Notes: a model not told the origin generated them from the letters alone. A stretch of 64,000 bases of DNA from Desulfuromonas thiophila (GCF_900101955.1 NZ_FNAQ01000010.1:24013-88012), one strand, 5' to 3'. Positions 45,168-54,759 are shown, counted from the stretch's first letter. Numbers and translations: made by a program.

Positions 45168-46070
45168 ATGGAGAAAGATAAGGAACTGGTGGCGCAGCTG
45201 AAACGGGTGCTGGCGGCGGTGGAACAAATCCTGCCGCGCGCCGTTGAACCGATTGACTGGAGCCAGACCCTGGCCGCCAGTTGGCGCTGTCATTCGGTGG
45301 CCGGCTATCTTGAAGCCATGCCGGCCGGCGAGGCCAACCGGCTGGACGATTTGCTGGGCATCGACGAACAGAAACGCATTGTTGCCGACAACACGGCCCA
45401 GTTTGTCGCCGGCCTGCCGGCCAACAACGCGCTGCTGTGGGGTTCGCGCGGCACCGGCAAGTCGTCGCTGGTGCGGGCGCTGCTGCATCATTTCGCGCCG
45501 GCGGGCTTGCGGGTGATTCAGATTGACAAGGACGATCTGCACCATCTGCCGGACATCTTCAGCCAGATCAAGGATCTGCCGTACCGTTTCGTGCTGTTCT
45601 GCGACGATTTGTCCTTCGAGGCCGGCGAGAAGAGCTACAAGATTCTCAAAAGCGCCCTCGATGGCGCGGTTTACAGTGCGCCGGTCAACTGCCTGATCTA
45701 TGTCACCAGCAACCGCCGTTACCTGCTGCCGCAGTACGAGACGGATCATCTTGGCAATCTGATGAAGGGCAATGAGATCCGCGCTTCCGACGCCATCGAG
45801 GAGAAGAGCTCGCTGGCGGATCGTTTTGGCCTGTGGGTGTCCTTTGACTCCTTCAGCCAGGAGCAGTACCTGCGGGTGGTGCGTCAGTGTGTCGACCAGC
45901 TTTGTGCCGCTCAGCGTGCCAGTCTGCCGTGGGATGTCGCTGCCGAGCAGGCCGCCATCGCCTGGTCACACGAAAAAAGCAAGCGCTGTGGCCGCACCGC
46001 TTATCAGTTTGCCAAACGCTGGGTTGGCAGTCAGCTGCGCCAGCGCGGAGAGGCCGCGGCGGCCCAGTGA
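45168..46070 (+). CDS. DUF815-family AAA+ ATPase
   Basis: A 300-residue ATPase. The P-loop is GSRGTGKS (92-99), with Walker B FVLFCDDLSF and the sensor-like YVTSNRRYLLP. The segment EIRASDAIEEKSSLADRFGLWVSF is shared across DUF815 proteins. Function unknown; ATPases of this family resemble DnaA/replication-type AAA+ proteins. GGGAAGGAG precedes the ATG. Confidence 0.88.
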   Translation: MEKDKELVAQLKRVLAAVEQILPRAVEPIDWSQTLAASWRCHSVAGYLEAMPAGEANRLDDLLGIDEQKRIVADNTAQFVAGLPANNALLWGSRGTGKSSLVRALLHHFAPAGLRVIQIDKDDLHHLPDIFSQIKDLPYRFVLFCDDLSFEAGEKSYKILKSALDGAVYSAPVNCLIYVTSNRRYLLPQYETDHLGNLMKGNEIRASDAIEEKSSLADRFGLWVSFDSFSQEQYLRVVRQCVDQLCAAQRASLPWDVAAEQAAIAWSHEKSKRCGRTAYQFAKRWVGSQLRQRGEAAAAQ

Positions 46071-46087
46071 CGGCCGGCTGAGGTTTT

Positions 46088-46127
46088 AACAGCAAAGGGG
46101 CGCGATTGCTCGCGCCCCTTTGCTGTT
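46088..46127. terminator. Bidirectional hairpin after the DUF815 gene
   Basis: A perfect 17-bp stem beginning AACAGCAAAGGGGCGCG, with a six-base loop, between convergent genes. Confidence 0.8.
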
Positions 46128-46156
46128 CGGTGCGGTAACGGGTGCTGCTGCGCTCG

Positions 46157-47308
46157 TCAGTCGGCCAGCACGAAGCGGCCGTTCTTGACCTCGACCATGA
46201 CCATGGAATCGACATCCAGACCATTGTGGTCGAGGGCGTTGAGGTTGTAGATGCCGGAAACCCCGACATAGTCGCGGGTGTTTTCAATGGCCTGGCGCAG
46301 GGCCTCGGCTTCGGTGCCGGCTTGGCGGATGGCGTTGGCGAGCAGCAGAATGGCATCCCAGGCGTAGCCCGAATGGGTATTGATGGGGAATTGCTGATCG
46401 TAGCCGCGCTCACGGTAGAGGCGGATGAATTCCGCGATGACCGGTTTCTGCCGGTCCGCGTCCGGCAGCTGGTCGGCCACCAGCAGCTTGGTGGCCGGCA
46501 TGCGGTTGCCTTCACTGGCGGCGCCGGCCAGTTCGATGTATTTCGGATCGGGCAGACCGTGGCACTGGAACAGCGGCAGAGCAAGGCCGAGCTGCAGGGC
46601 ATTCTTGGCGACAATGGCGCCGGCCGGGCCGATGGTCCAGACCACCAGCGCCTGGGGTGCGGCGGCGCGCACCTTGGTCAGCTGGGCGGTCATGTCGCTG
46701 TCGCGGGCGCCAAAGGATTCGCGGGCGACGATTTCGATGCCGTAGCTGGCGCTGAGCCGCTCGATCCAGCCGGCGCCATCCTTGCCGAAGCCGTCGGCGG
46801 CACTGAGCAGGGCAATGCGGCTGAGGCCCTTGTCGCGCAGGTAGCCCAGCAGGCGCTCCACTGCGGTGCGCGACCGTTGCGGCGACTTGAACACCCAGTC
46901 GAAGGGACCGAATTGCTCTCCCATGATCACCGGATCGCCGCCCACGGTCATGAGGATGGGGGTTTTGCCGGCGTTGGCGATGGCCTTGACGGCCATACCG
47001 GTGTCGGTCATGGTTGGACCGATGATGGCCACCACCTTATCCTTGTGAATGAATTTCTTCGCCAGCGAGGCGGCCTTGGCCGGATTGGCCTCGGTGTCGC
47101 CGATGATCAGCTCCAGTTTCCGGCCATTGATGCCGCCTTCCGCATTGATCTTGTCAACCACCATCTCGGCCACCAGTTTGGTGGGTGTGCCGATAAAGGC
47201 CGCCCGCCCCGACAGGTCGAAAAACGCCCCGAGTTTGATGGTTTCCTGCGCCACGGCCGGTAGTGCCAGCAGCACCAGTGCCAGCGCGGCCACGATCGTT
47301 TTTTTCAT
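46157..47308 (-). CDS. Branched-chain/aromatic amino-acid-type ABC transporter substrate-binding protein
   Basis: A 383-residue periplasmic binding protein with signal peptide (ALPAVAQ). The N-terminal IKLGAFFDLSGRAAFIG and DKINAEGGINGRKLELI are typical of LivJ/LivK-type type-I binding proteins. It is the last gene of a minus-strand operon with livH, livM, livG, livF and the indolepyruvate oxidoreductase. The ligand is probably an aryl acid or aromatic/branched amino acid rather than leucine alone; this is inferred from neighbours. Confidence 0.88.
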   Translation of the reverse strand: MKKTIVAALALVLLALPAVAQETIKLGAFFDLSGRAAFIGTPTKLVAEMVVDKINAEGGINGRKLELIIGDTEANPAKAASLAKKFIHKDKVVAIIGPTMTDTGMAVKAIANAGKTPILMTVGGDPVIMGEQFGPFDWVFKSPQRSRTAVERLLGYLRDKGLSRIALLSAADGFGKDGAGWIERLSASYGIEIVARESFGARDSDMTAQLTKVRAAAPQALVVWTIGPAGAIVAKNALQLGLALPLFQCHGLPDPKYIELAGAASEGNRMPATKLLVADQLPDADRQKPVIAEFIRLYRERGYDQQFPINTHSGYAWDAILLLANAIRQAGTEAEALRQAIENTRDYVGVSGIYNLNALDHNGLDVDSMVMVEVKNGRFVLAD

Positions 47309-47397
47309 GTCCCCTTCCTCCTCTTCCTCTGCTTCTTTCCCCCCTGATCGGGCCGGACGGGAGCTCCCTTTGCTCCCTGAGACCCCTTCGTGCTCTG

Positions 47398-49485
47398 TCA
47401 GACGATTTCGTCCTGGATGCGGTTGTCGAACACCCGCTGGCTCTTGCGCTCCGACCGCGGCAGGCTGGCGTAAGCGACCAGCTCCAAATCGGCGCTGACC
47501 AGCAGCTGTTTCTTAATCTGATGACCGCACTCGTGGCACAGTTCCGCATCGCGCTGGGAGCCGACGCCCTGGGCGCGCTCGACGCGTAGCAGCATGTGGT
47601 CACGGCCGGCGCTGTCGCGGGTCAGATGAATCTGGTATTCACTGCCCAGCCCCGGCACCTGGGACAGGATACCGTCGATGCTGCTGGGATAGATATTGAC
47701 GCCGCGGAACTTGATGGTGTCGTCGCTGCGGCCCTTGATGCGCGAGTGGCGCGGCAGCGGATTGCCGCACGGGCACAGCCCCGGCAGGATGCGGGTGATG
47801 TCGCGGGTGCGGTAGCGGATCAGTGGCGCCGCCTCCTTGCACAGGCTGGTGACCACCATTTCGCCCCATTCGCCGTCGGGTAGCGGCTGCAGGCTGACCG
47901 GATCGACGATTTCCAGCAGATAGTAGTCGCCCCAGTAATGGATGCAGTCGTGCGCCTGGCATTCGATGCCGGTGCCGGGACCGTACAGTTCGGTCAGGCC
48001 AGTGATGTCGAACAGCTCGGCCCCGCCGAACAGTTCGGAAATCTTCTGGCGCATGGAGCGGCTGGAGCGTTCGGAACCGTAGATGATTTTGCGGACAGCG
48101 ATCTTGTCGGCGACGCCGCGTTTGTGAATCTCCTCGGCCATCAGCAGCGCCATGGAGGCGGTGGAGCAGAACACCGTCGACTGGAAATCGAGCAGGAACT
48201 GGATCTGCAGGTCGATGTTGCCCGGACCGACGGGCACCGCCAGGGCGCCCAGCTTTTCACAGCCGAGCTGAAAGCCGACACCGGCGGTCCAGACACCATA
48301 ACCGACGGCGATCTGCACTCGGTCGAGGGGGGTGACGCCGGCCATCTGGTAGCAGCGGGCGAAAAAGTGGCTCCAGTCGTCGATATCCTTCTGGGTGTAG
48401 GCCAGCACCTTGCGTTTGCCGGTGGTGCCGGAACTGGCGTGGATGCGGACAATCTGTTCGAAGGGCACGGCTCGCAGCGGGAAGGGATAGCCGTCGCGCA
48501 GATCCTCGGCGGTGGTGAACGGCAGGCGTGGCAGATCGGCCAGGCTGTGGATGTCGTCCGGCCGGATACCGGCTTGCTCCAGCCGGGCGCGATAGAAGGG
48601 GCTGCCTTCCCAGACGTGGCGCAAGGTCCATTGCAGGCCGGCCAGCTGATGGCTGGCCAGTTCAGCCGCGTCCTTAAAGGTCGGCATAAAGTTCTGTGTG
48701 TGCATGGCAGGTTTCTCCAGGCGGATGTTGGTCAGGCCGGCGGCGCCGAGACGGCTGGCGGCCGGGTCGGCATCGCTGGCAGCGCCTAAAAAGGCGGCGC
48801 GCAGGGCCGGGTCATTGAGCAGGTGGCGGCTTTCGCCCTCCTGCACCACCCGGCCACCGGCCAGCAAATAGGCGCGATCGGAGGCCGACAGGGCGCGGGC
48901 GGCGTTCTGTTCCACCAGCAGGATGCTGGTGCCGGCGCGGGAGAGCTGGTGGATGATGGCGAAGATCTCGTCGGTGATGCGCGGTGCCAGCCCCAGACTG
49001 GGCTCGTCGAGCAGCAGCAGGCGCGGTCGCGCCATCAGTGCCCGGCCCATGGCCAGCATCTGCTGTTCGCCACCGGAGAGGGTACCGGCCCGTTGCTCAC
49101 GTCGTTCCGCCAGGCGCGGAAAGCGGTCGAATACCTGCTGCAGCTGGCGCTGCAGTTCCGTCCGGCTGAGCTTGAGGGGCAACGCGCCAAGCCGCAGGTT
49201 TTCCAGCACCGTCAGGCGAGCAAAGACCTCGCGGCCTTCCGGCGACAGGACCAGGCCGCGCCACACCCGCCGTGCCGGCGACAGCCGGCCGATGTCCTCG
49301 CCATCGAGCAGAATGCGGCCGCCGCTGGGGTGCAGCAGGCCGAGCAGGCATTTGAGCAGGGTACTCTTGCCGGCGCCGTTGGCGCCGACCAGGGCGACGG
49401 TTTCGCCGGCGGTCAGCTCCAGATCAAGGCCGAACAGGGCTTGGGCGGCGCCATAGTGGGCAGTGAGCTGTTCGATACGCAACAT
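47398..49485 (-). CDS. In-frame fusion of LivF ABC ATPase and phenylacetate-CoA ligase
   Basis: One 695-residue frame. Residues 1-240 are a LivF-type ATPase: P-loop GANGAGKS (34-41), signature LSGGEQQML and Walker B LLLLDEPSLGL. The canonical LivF end (AAFLG) is followed by a linker of about 25 residues and then a complete 435-residue phenylacetate-CoA ligase: SSGTTGKRKVLAYT, ITGLTELYGPGTG and KGRSDDTIKFRGVNIYPS. An internal ATG at residue 261 (48705) has GGAG eight bases upstream, so the ligase could also be made separately. Normally these are separate genes. The combination would tie import of aryl acids to their CoA activation. Confidence 0.88.
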   Translation of the reverse strand: MLRIEQLTAHYGAAQALFGLDLELTAGETVALVGANGAGKSTLLKCLLGLLHPSGGRILLDGEDIGRLSPARRVWRGLVLSPEGREVFARLTVLENLRLGALPLKLSRTELQRQLQQVFDRFPRLAERREQRAGTLSGGEQQMLAMGRALMARPRLLLLDEPSLGLAPRITDEIFAIIHQLSRAGTSILLVEQNAARALSASDRAYLLAGGRVVQEGESRHLLNDPALRAAFLGAASDADPAASRLGAAGLTNIRLEKPAMHTQNFMPTFKDAAELASHQLAGLQWTLRHVWEGSPFYRARLEQAGIRPDDIHSLADLPRLPFTTAEDLRDGYPFPLRAVPFEQIVRIHASSGTTGKRKVLAYTQKDIDDWSHFFARCYQMAGVTPLDRVQIAVGYGVWTAGVGFQLGCEKLGALAVPVGPGNIDLQIQFLLDFQSTVFCSTASMALLMAEEIHKRGVADKIAVRKIIYGSERSSRSMRQKISELFGGAELFDITGLTELYGPGTGIECQAHDCIHYWGDYYLLEIVDPVSLQPLPDGEWGEMVVTSLCKEAAPLIRYRTRDITRILPGLCPCGNPLPRHSRIKGRSDDTIKFRGVNIYPSSIDGILSQVPGLGSEYQIHLTRDSAGRDHMLLRVERAQGVGSQRDAELCHECGHQIKKQLLVSADLELVAYASLPRSERKSQRVFDNRIQDEIV

Positions 49486-50249
49486 CAGGCGGTGGCCTCC
49501 AGATTGCCGAGATAGGCTTCCAGCACCAGGGGATTGCGGCGGATGGCCGCCGGCGGTCCGCAGGCGATGCAGCGGCCGCTGTCGAGGACCACCACCTGAT
49601 CGGCCAGATCCATCACCAGCGCCATGTCATGCTCCACCAGCACCAGGGTCTGACCGGCGCGGCGCAGCTGGCGCAGCTGGTTGGCCACGGCGGCGCTTTC
49701 AACGGCGTTCAGACCCGCCACCGGCTCGTCAAGCAGTAGCAGACGCGGGTTGCTGACCGTGGCGCGGGCCAGCTCCAGCCGTTTTTTATCGCCATACGCC
49801 AGCACGCCGGCGGGCCAGTCGGCCTTGTCGGTCAGGCCAAAGCGGTCGAGGGCCGCCAGGGCGCGCAGGCGCAGCTGGCGTTCACGGTGGCGCAGATAGG
49901 GGGGGCGCAGCAGGGCCATCAGCAGCGAACGGCCGGCGTCACAGGTCAGGCCGGTCAGCACGTTGTCCACCAGCGACAGTTGCGGAAACAGCCGCAGGTT
50001 CTGGAAGGTGCGCTGAATGCCAAGGCGCGGTCGCAGCTGGGGCGGCTGGCCGGCCAGATCGCGGCCGGCAAAACGGATGGCGCCGCTGTCGGGCCGCAGC
50101 TGGCCGCTGATGGCATTGATCAGGGTGCTCTTGCCGGCGCCGTTGGGACCGATGATGGCGGTTAGCTGACCCGCCGGTACCGCAAAGGACACCTGCGCCA
50201 GGGCCGGCAGGCCATCGAACTGCTTGCTGACCTGCTCAAGATGCAGCAT
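49485..50249 (-). CDS. livG: Branched-chain-type ABC transporter ATPase LivG
   Basis: A 254-residue ATPase with P-loop GPNGAGKS (34-41), the LivG-specific GIQRTFQNLRLFPQLS segment and C-terminal LVLEAYLG. The start overlaps livM by 14 bases and the stop overlaps the livF start (TGATG), so the three are coupled. Confidence 0.93.
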   Translation of the reverse strand: MLHLEQVSKQFDGLPALAQVSFAVPAGQLTAIIGPNGAGKSTLINAISGQLRPDSGAIRFAGRDLAGQPPQLRPRLGIQRTFQNLRLFPQLSLVDNVLTGLTCDAGRSLLMALLRPPYLRHRERQLRLRALAALDRFGLTDKADWPAGVLAYGDKKRLELARATVSNPRLLLLDEPVAGLNAVESAAVANQLRQLRRAGQTLVLVEHDMALVMDLADQVVVLDSGRCIACGPPAAIRRNPLVLEAYLGNLEATA

Positions 50250-51246
50250 GGCCGGATACCTGCTGGCGTTGTTTCAGGGCGGTCCGCCGGCGCAGGGTTT
50301 CACTCAGGCCGCGCACCAGGCCCTGGGGCAGAAACAGCAGGATCAGCACCAGCAGCCCGCCGTGAACGAAATCCTTCCAGGTTTCGAACAGGTCGATCCA
50401 TTCCGGCAGCAGGCTGATGAAGGCCGCGCCCAGCAGACTGCCCCACAGCGAACCCATGCCGCCGATGACCACCATGATGACCAGATCGGTGGAGGCAAAG
50501 ATATCGAAGGAATCGGGACTGATGAACCCGTAGCTGTGGGCGAACAGGCTGCCGCCGACGGCGGCGTAGACCGCTGACAGCACGAACACCCGAATCTTGG
50601 CCGGGCCGACCGCGACACCCAGGGCGGCGGCCGCCACCGGGTCACCGGCCAGCGCTGCCAGGCCACGACCCACGCCGCTGCGCACCAGATTCAGGCTCAG
50701 CAGCAGTGCCAGCAGGCAGAAGGACCACAGCAGATAATGCAGCCGGGCCTCGCTGTCGAAGACGAAGCTGCCCAGCTGCAGGGGAGCGATGCCGTAGAAA
50801 CCGCTCGGTCCGCCGGTAAGACTGTCCCATTCCAGCAGCACGCTGTGCAGCACCAGATTGAATCCCAGGGTCGCCATGGCCAGGTAATGGCCCTCCAGGC
50901 GCAGCACCACCAGCCCCAGCAGCAGCGCCACCAGCGCCACCAGCGCGGCCACCAGCAGCAGCGCCGGCCAGGCCGGCAGGCCATAGCGTACCGTGGCGAT
51001 GGCGGAACCGTAGGCGCCCAGACCGAAGAAGGCGGCGTGACCGAGGGAGATCTGACCGGCGAAGCCGACAAACAGATTCAGGCCCAGCACCACCAGGGCA
51101 AGCAGCGCCACCTGGTTGGTCAGCCCCAGATGGTAGGGATTGGTCAGCAGCAGCGGCGTCAGCAGGAGCAGACCGGCAAACAGACTGACAGCCAGCCCGC
51201 AACGGTGCAGGCGTATAAAATAGAGCAGACGGGCGCGGCCGGACAT
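50236..51246 (-). CDS. livM: Branched-chain-type ABC transporter permease LivM
   Basis: A 336-residue permease with about nine membrane helices and the conserved blocks GFAGQISLGHAAFFGLGAYG and VIGGMGSLWGSLLGAA. The ATG at 51246 was chosen because it begins directly after iorB (four bases) and removes a long unrelated N-terminal extension. It lies between iorB and livG. Confidence 0.92.
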   Translation of the reverse strand: MSGRARLLYFIRLHRCGLAVSLFAGLLLLTPLLLTNPYHLGLTNQVALLALVVLGLNLFVGFAGQISLGHAAFFGLGAYGSAIATVRYGLPAWPALLLVAALVALVALLLGLVVLRLEGHYLAMATLGFNLVLHSVLLEWDSLTGGPSGFYGIAPLQLGSFVFDSEARLHYLLWSFCLLALLLSLNLVRSGVGRGLAALAGDPVAAAALGVAVGPAKIRVFVLSAVYAAVGGSLFAHSYGFISPDSFDIFASTDLVIMVVIGGMGSLWGSLLGAAFISLLPEWIDLFETWKDFVHGGLLVLILLFLPQGLVRGLSETLRRRTALKQRQQVSGHAAS

Positions 51247-51250
51247 GGGC

Positions 51251-51751
51251 CTAGCCCGCCAGACCGGCGTCGAGGGCCTGCAGATTGACCGCCAGCAGGC
51301 GGGCCGGCACCAGCTGCTCGATGGCGGCACGGCAGGCGGAGGCATCGCAGAACAGCGCCTGCTGGCGCAGGGCGCAGCCAAGCAGCACCAGATTGGCCAG
51401 GACCGCCGGACCGATCTGGCGTGCCAGGGCGCTGGCATCGCAGCTGCAGCCTGCCGGGGCGCTGGCACTGTTGATGAACAGGGCGCCGTCGGCCTTGAGC
51501 AGCGGCCGGTGCACGGCCAGATTGTCGGCCCACAGCAGCAGGGCGACATCGGCCTGACCGGCGCGGATCAGTGGGCTGGCGAAGCCGCCGACCTTGATGG
51601 TCGACAGCACGCTGCCACCGCGCTGGGCCATGCCGTGGGTTTCCGAGGTCAGTACCGGCAGGCCGGCGCTGAGAGCGGCCTGAGCGATAACGCGGGTCAA
51701 CAGCAGCACGCCCTGGCCGCCGATGCCGCTGACGATGATCTGCTGCTTCAT
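51251..51751 (-). CDS. iorB: Indolepyruvate ferredoxin oxidoreductase beta subunit
   Basis: The gamma-type subunit of a 2-oxoacid:ferredoxin oxidoreductase. GIGGQGVLLLTRVIAQAA and ETHGMAQRGGSV are diagnostic. At 166 residues it is about 25 shorter than typical (190-200), with the loss in the middle; N- and C-termini look normal. It overlaps the end of iorA by four bases. Confidence 0.9.
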   Translation of the reverse strand: MKQQIIVSGIGGQGVLLLTRVIAQAALSAGLPVLTSETHGMAQRGGSVLSTIKVGGFASPLIRAGQADVALLLWADNLAVHRPLLKADGALFINSASAPAGCSCDASALARQIGPAVLANLVLLGCALRQQALFCDASACRAAIEQLVPARLLAVNLQALDAGLAG

Positions 51752-53613
51752 GGCTGTTCTCCTGCGTTGGCGGCCTGGATGGCGTTGACCGGGCAGACGG
51801 CGATGCAGGCATTGCAGCCGATACAGCGGTCATGATCGACCAGTGCCTGCTTGCCGCTGGCATCCATGGACAGGGCCGGACATTCGAAGGCATCGACACA
51901 TTTGCGACAGCCGATACAGCTTGCGTCGATGCGGACCGGCGGCGCCTGCTGAGCCTGGCGTACCGCTGGATCCATGACACAGCCGTGGCGGGCAATCAGT
52001 ACCGCCACGCCGCCGTTGTCACTGCGACTGTGGGCGTCGGCCGCCCGCAGCAGGGTTTCGAAGCGCGCTTGATCGTAGGGGTCGCAGACTTCGAGGAAAT
52101 CGACACCGCAGGCCCGCACCAGCGGTTCGATGGCAATGGCGCGACTGGCCTCGCCGGTGGCGCGGCGTCCCAGGTGCGGTACCGGCTGGCCGCCGGTCAT
52201 GGCGGTGGTGGCGTTGTCGAGAATGACGATAACAATGCGGGCCTGCTGCAGAACGGCGTTGATCAGCGCCGGAATGCCCGAATGGAAGAAGGTCGAGTCG
52301 CCGATGGTGACCACCACCGTCGGCCAGTCGCCATCGTCCTGGCGGTGGGCCTGATAGAACCCGGCGCCCTGGCTGATGCAGGCACCCATGCAGTGTACCG
52401 TGTGTACCGCTCCCAGGTTCAGGCCCAGGGTGTAACAGCCGATATCCGACGGAAAGATGCCCTTGGGAAAGCATTTCTTGATGCTGTAGAAGGCGCTGCG
52501 GTGGGGGCAGCCGGGGCAGAGGGACGGGCGCTGGCCACGGCCGCCGCTGCTGACCGGGGCGCTGCGGGGCAGGTCGAGGAAGTCGGTCACCACCTGCAGC
52601 AGCACGTCGGGGGTCAGCTCGCCCTCGCGCGGCACGGTGCCACTCTGTTTGCCGACTGCGCCGGGGTGGGCCACCTGCAGTTCGATGACCGGATAGGTTT
52701 CCTCCAGCACCAGCAGGCGGTCGTAGTCGCGGCGCAGGGTGGCGCACCAGTCGGGATTGAGCGGGTAGGGCATGCGCACCTGGTACAGATCCATAACGCC
52801 GCTCAGGCCGAGGTCGGCCAGCAGATCCACCAGATGGGCATAGACGATGCCGCTGGCCACCAGTGCCGTGCGGCTGTAGCGACGGTCACGGCCGTTGCCC
52901 GGCTGCAACAGCGGCTGAAAGGCCGCCTCGCGGGCGATTTCGGCCAGATCGGCGTTCAGCTGCTGGTGCAGGGCCGGCAGAAAGGCCGGGGTGGCGCACC
53001 AGCGTGCCGTGTCGGGCACAAAGCGGGCGTTGCGCGGCTGGGGTTCGACCGGGGCCAGGGCCAGGCTCTGGCGCGAATGGCAGATGCGGGTGGTGGGGCG
53101 CAGCACAAGGGCGCGGCCATAACGCTCCGACAGGGCATAGGCCGGCGCCACCCAGGCGCGCGCTTCGGCCGGACTGGCCGGATCGAGTACCGGCACCCGC
53201 GCCTGCAGGCAGAACAGGCGGCTGTCCTGCTCGTTTTGCGAGCTGTGCGGGCCGGGGTCGTCGGCCACCACCACCAGCAGGCCGCCAACCACGCCCAGGT
53301 AGGCCGTGCGCATGAAGGGATCGGCGGCGACATTGAGGCCAACCTGCTTCATCACCGCGACACTGCGCTTGCCGCTGTAGCTGGCGGCGAGGGCGACCTC
53401 GAAAGCAATCTTTTCGTTGACCGACCATTCGATGTGCAGCGGTGCGCCAGCGCGCTGGCGCTGGTCGATCAGGGCTTGCAGCACCTCGGTGGAGGGCGTG
53501 CCGGGGTAAGCGGCGGCGACCTGACAACCGGCTTCGAGCAGGCCCTGGGCAATGGCCTCGTTGCCCATCAGCAGCTGAGCGGGCGAGGCGGTCGGGGAGC
53601 TAGGGGTGGCCAT
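51748..53613 (-). CDS. iorA: Indolepyruvate ferredoxin oxidoreductase alpha subunit
   Basis: Oxidatively decarboxylates aryl pyruvates (indolepyruvate, phenylpyruvate) to aryl-acetyl-CoA, reducing ferredoxin. The 621 residues hold the pyrimidine-binding domain (GNEAIAQGLLEAG), the TPP-binding part (LCPGCPHRSAFY, TIGDSTFFHSGIPAL) and two C-terminal [4Fe-4S] motifs: CIGCRKC and CIGCNACIAVCP. The first cluster has the spacing CIGCRKCVDAFECP. Product may be hydrolysed or supplied to other steps; the ligase in the operon could make the same product from the free acid. Confidence 0.94.
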   Translation of the reverse strand: MATPSSPTASPAQLLMGNEAIAQGLLEAGCQVAAAYPGTPSTEVLQALIDQRQRAGAPLHIEWSVNEKIAFEVALAASYSGKRSVAVMKQVGLNVAADPFMRTAYLGVVGGLLVVVADDPGPHSSQNEQDSRLFCLQARVPVLDPASPAEARAWVAPAYALSERYGRALVLRPTTRICHSRQSLALAPVEPQPRNARFVPDTARWCATPAFLPALHQQLNADLAEIAREAAFQPLLQPGNGRDRRYSRTALVASGIVYAHLVDLLADLGLSGVMDLYQVRMPYPLNPDWCATLRRDYDRLLVLEETYPVIELQVAHPGAVGKQSGTVPREGELTPDVLLQVVTDFLDLPRSAPVSSGGRGQRPSLCPGCPHRSAFYSIKKCFPKGIFPSDIGCYTLGLNLGAVHTVHCMGACISQGAGFYQAHRQDDGDWPTVVVTIGDSTFFHSGIPALINAVLQQARIVIVILDNATTAMTGGQPVPHLGRRATGEASRAIAIEPLVRACGVDFLEVCDPYDQARFETLLRAADAHSRSDNGGVAVLIARHGCVMDPAVRQAQQAPPVRIDASCIGCRKCVDAFECPALSMDASGKQALVDHDRCIGCNACIAVCPVNAIQAANAGEQP

Positions 53614-53649
53614 GGGATTCCTGTGACAAGGGGTTGATAACGTCTGTGG

Positions 53650-54519
53650 TCAATGGCGGCCGAGCAGGCCCTGGGGGCGCAGCGCCAGCACCAGCAGCAG
53701 CACAACGAAGGCCACCACGTCCTTGTAGGCGCTGGACAGGTAACCGGCGGAAAAGGCTTCAAGCAAGCCCAGACCGACACCGCCGACAATGGCACCGGGA
53801 AAGGAGCCGAAGCCGCCGAGAATGGCCGCCGCAAAGCCCTTCAGGCCCAGCAGCACGCCGACATCGTAACTCAGGGTGGTGATGGGGGTGACCAGCACGC
53901 CGGCCAGACCGCCGAGGGCGCCGGCCAGGGCATAGCTGGCCAGCCGCACCCGGCCAGCGGCGATGCCGACCACGGCGGCGGCCGTCGGATTGCAGGCCAC
54001 TGCGCGCATGGCCAGGCCCAAGGAGGTGCGGTAGAAAAACAGACTCAGCAGGCCGATGGCCAGCAGGGTCAGCAGCAGAATCCACAGGGTCTGCGGCAGA
54101 ACCGTGGCACCGAGCAGCGCGATGGGCCGATCCGGTGTCAGCGGTGGCAGGGCCATGCGGTTCTTGCCCCAGATCAGGCTGATGGCGCCCCGCAGAATGA
54201 TGGACAGGCCGACGGTGAGAAAGATCAGCACCAGCGGGTCGCTGCTGCGGGCCGGGCGCAGACCGATACGTTCCAGCAGCATGGCCACCAGCGCCACCAG
54301 CAGCAGGGCCAGCGGCAGGCCGGCCGCCATGGGCAACCCCAGACTGAACAGGGCTGAAAACAGGCACATGCCGCCGAGAGTGACAAAATCAACCTGGACG
54401 AAGTTGACAATGCCCATGGTGTTGTGAACAACGCAGAAACCCAGGGCGATAAGGGCGTAGATGGCGCCACTGGTGAGGCCGCCGAGAAAAAACTGCAGAA
54501 AATCGCTGAAGTTGTTCAC
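53650..54519 (-). CDS. livH: Branched-chain-type ABC transporter permease LivH
   Basis: A 289-residue permease with about eight helices; LTSGAIYALIALGFCVVHNT and NFVQVDFVTLGGM are typical. The GTG at 54519 was chosen because GAGG lies six bases upstream; the in-frame extension is basic and not family-like. First gene of the seven-gene operon. Confidence 0.92.
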   Translation of the reverse strand: MNNFSDFLQFFLGGLTSGAIYALIALGFCVVHNTMGIVNFVQVDFVTLGGMCLFSALFSLGLPMAAGLPLALLLVALVAMLLERIGLRPARSSDPLVLIFLTVGLSIILRGAISLIWGKNRMALPPLTPDRPIALLGATVLPQTLWILLLTLLAIGLLSLFFYRTSLGLAMRAVACNPTAAAVVGIAAGRVRLASYALAGALGGLAGVLVTPITTLSYDVGVLLGLKGFAAAILGGFGSFPGAIVGGVGLGLLEAFSAGYLSSAYKDVVAFVVLLLVLALRPQGLLGRH

Positions 54520-54707
54520 CAGAGTCCTCGTTCGCCGGAATGCAAAAAAGTGGCGACAGGGTAGAGCAGACAGCCGCAACAGTCAATAAAACAAAGGTTT
54601 GAATGGCCTGGCTGCGGCCTGGGGCGTCAGCGGAGGGGGAATGATGGCGGTCAAAAGAACCGCAAGCCGGAAAATGCCAGGCGGTGGGGGAAGGGCATGC
54701 AACAGGA

Positions 54708-54735
54708 ACGGGGCCCGGCACTTGCCGGACCCCGC
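54708..54735 (-). terminator. Weak terminator hairpin of the unknown secreted protein gene
   Basis: GGGGTCCGGC and GCCGGGCCCC arms with a four-base loop, without a good T-run, 25 bases after the gene. Confidence 0.45.
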
Positions 54736-54759
54736 GGAGAACGTGATGTTTAATTCTGA

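Noticed and set aside
51832..53637. 601-codon frame opposite iorA
   Set aside because: Antisense shadow of iorA with no recognisable motif.
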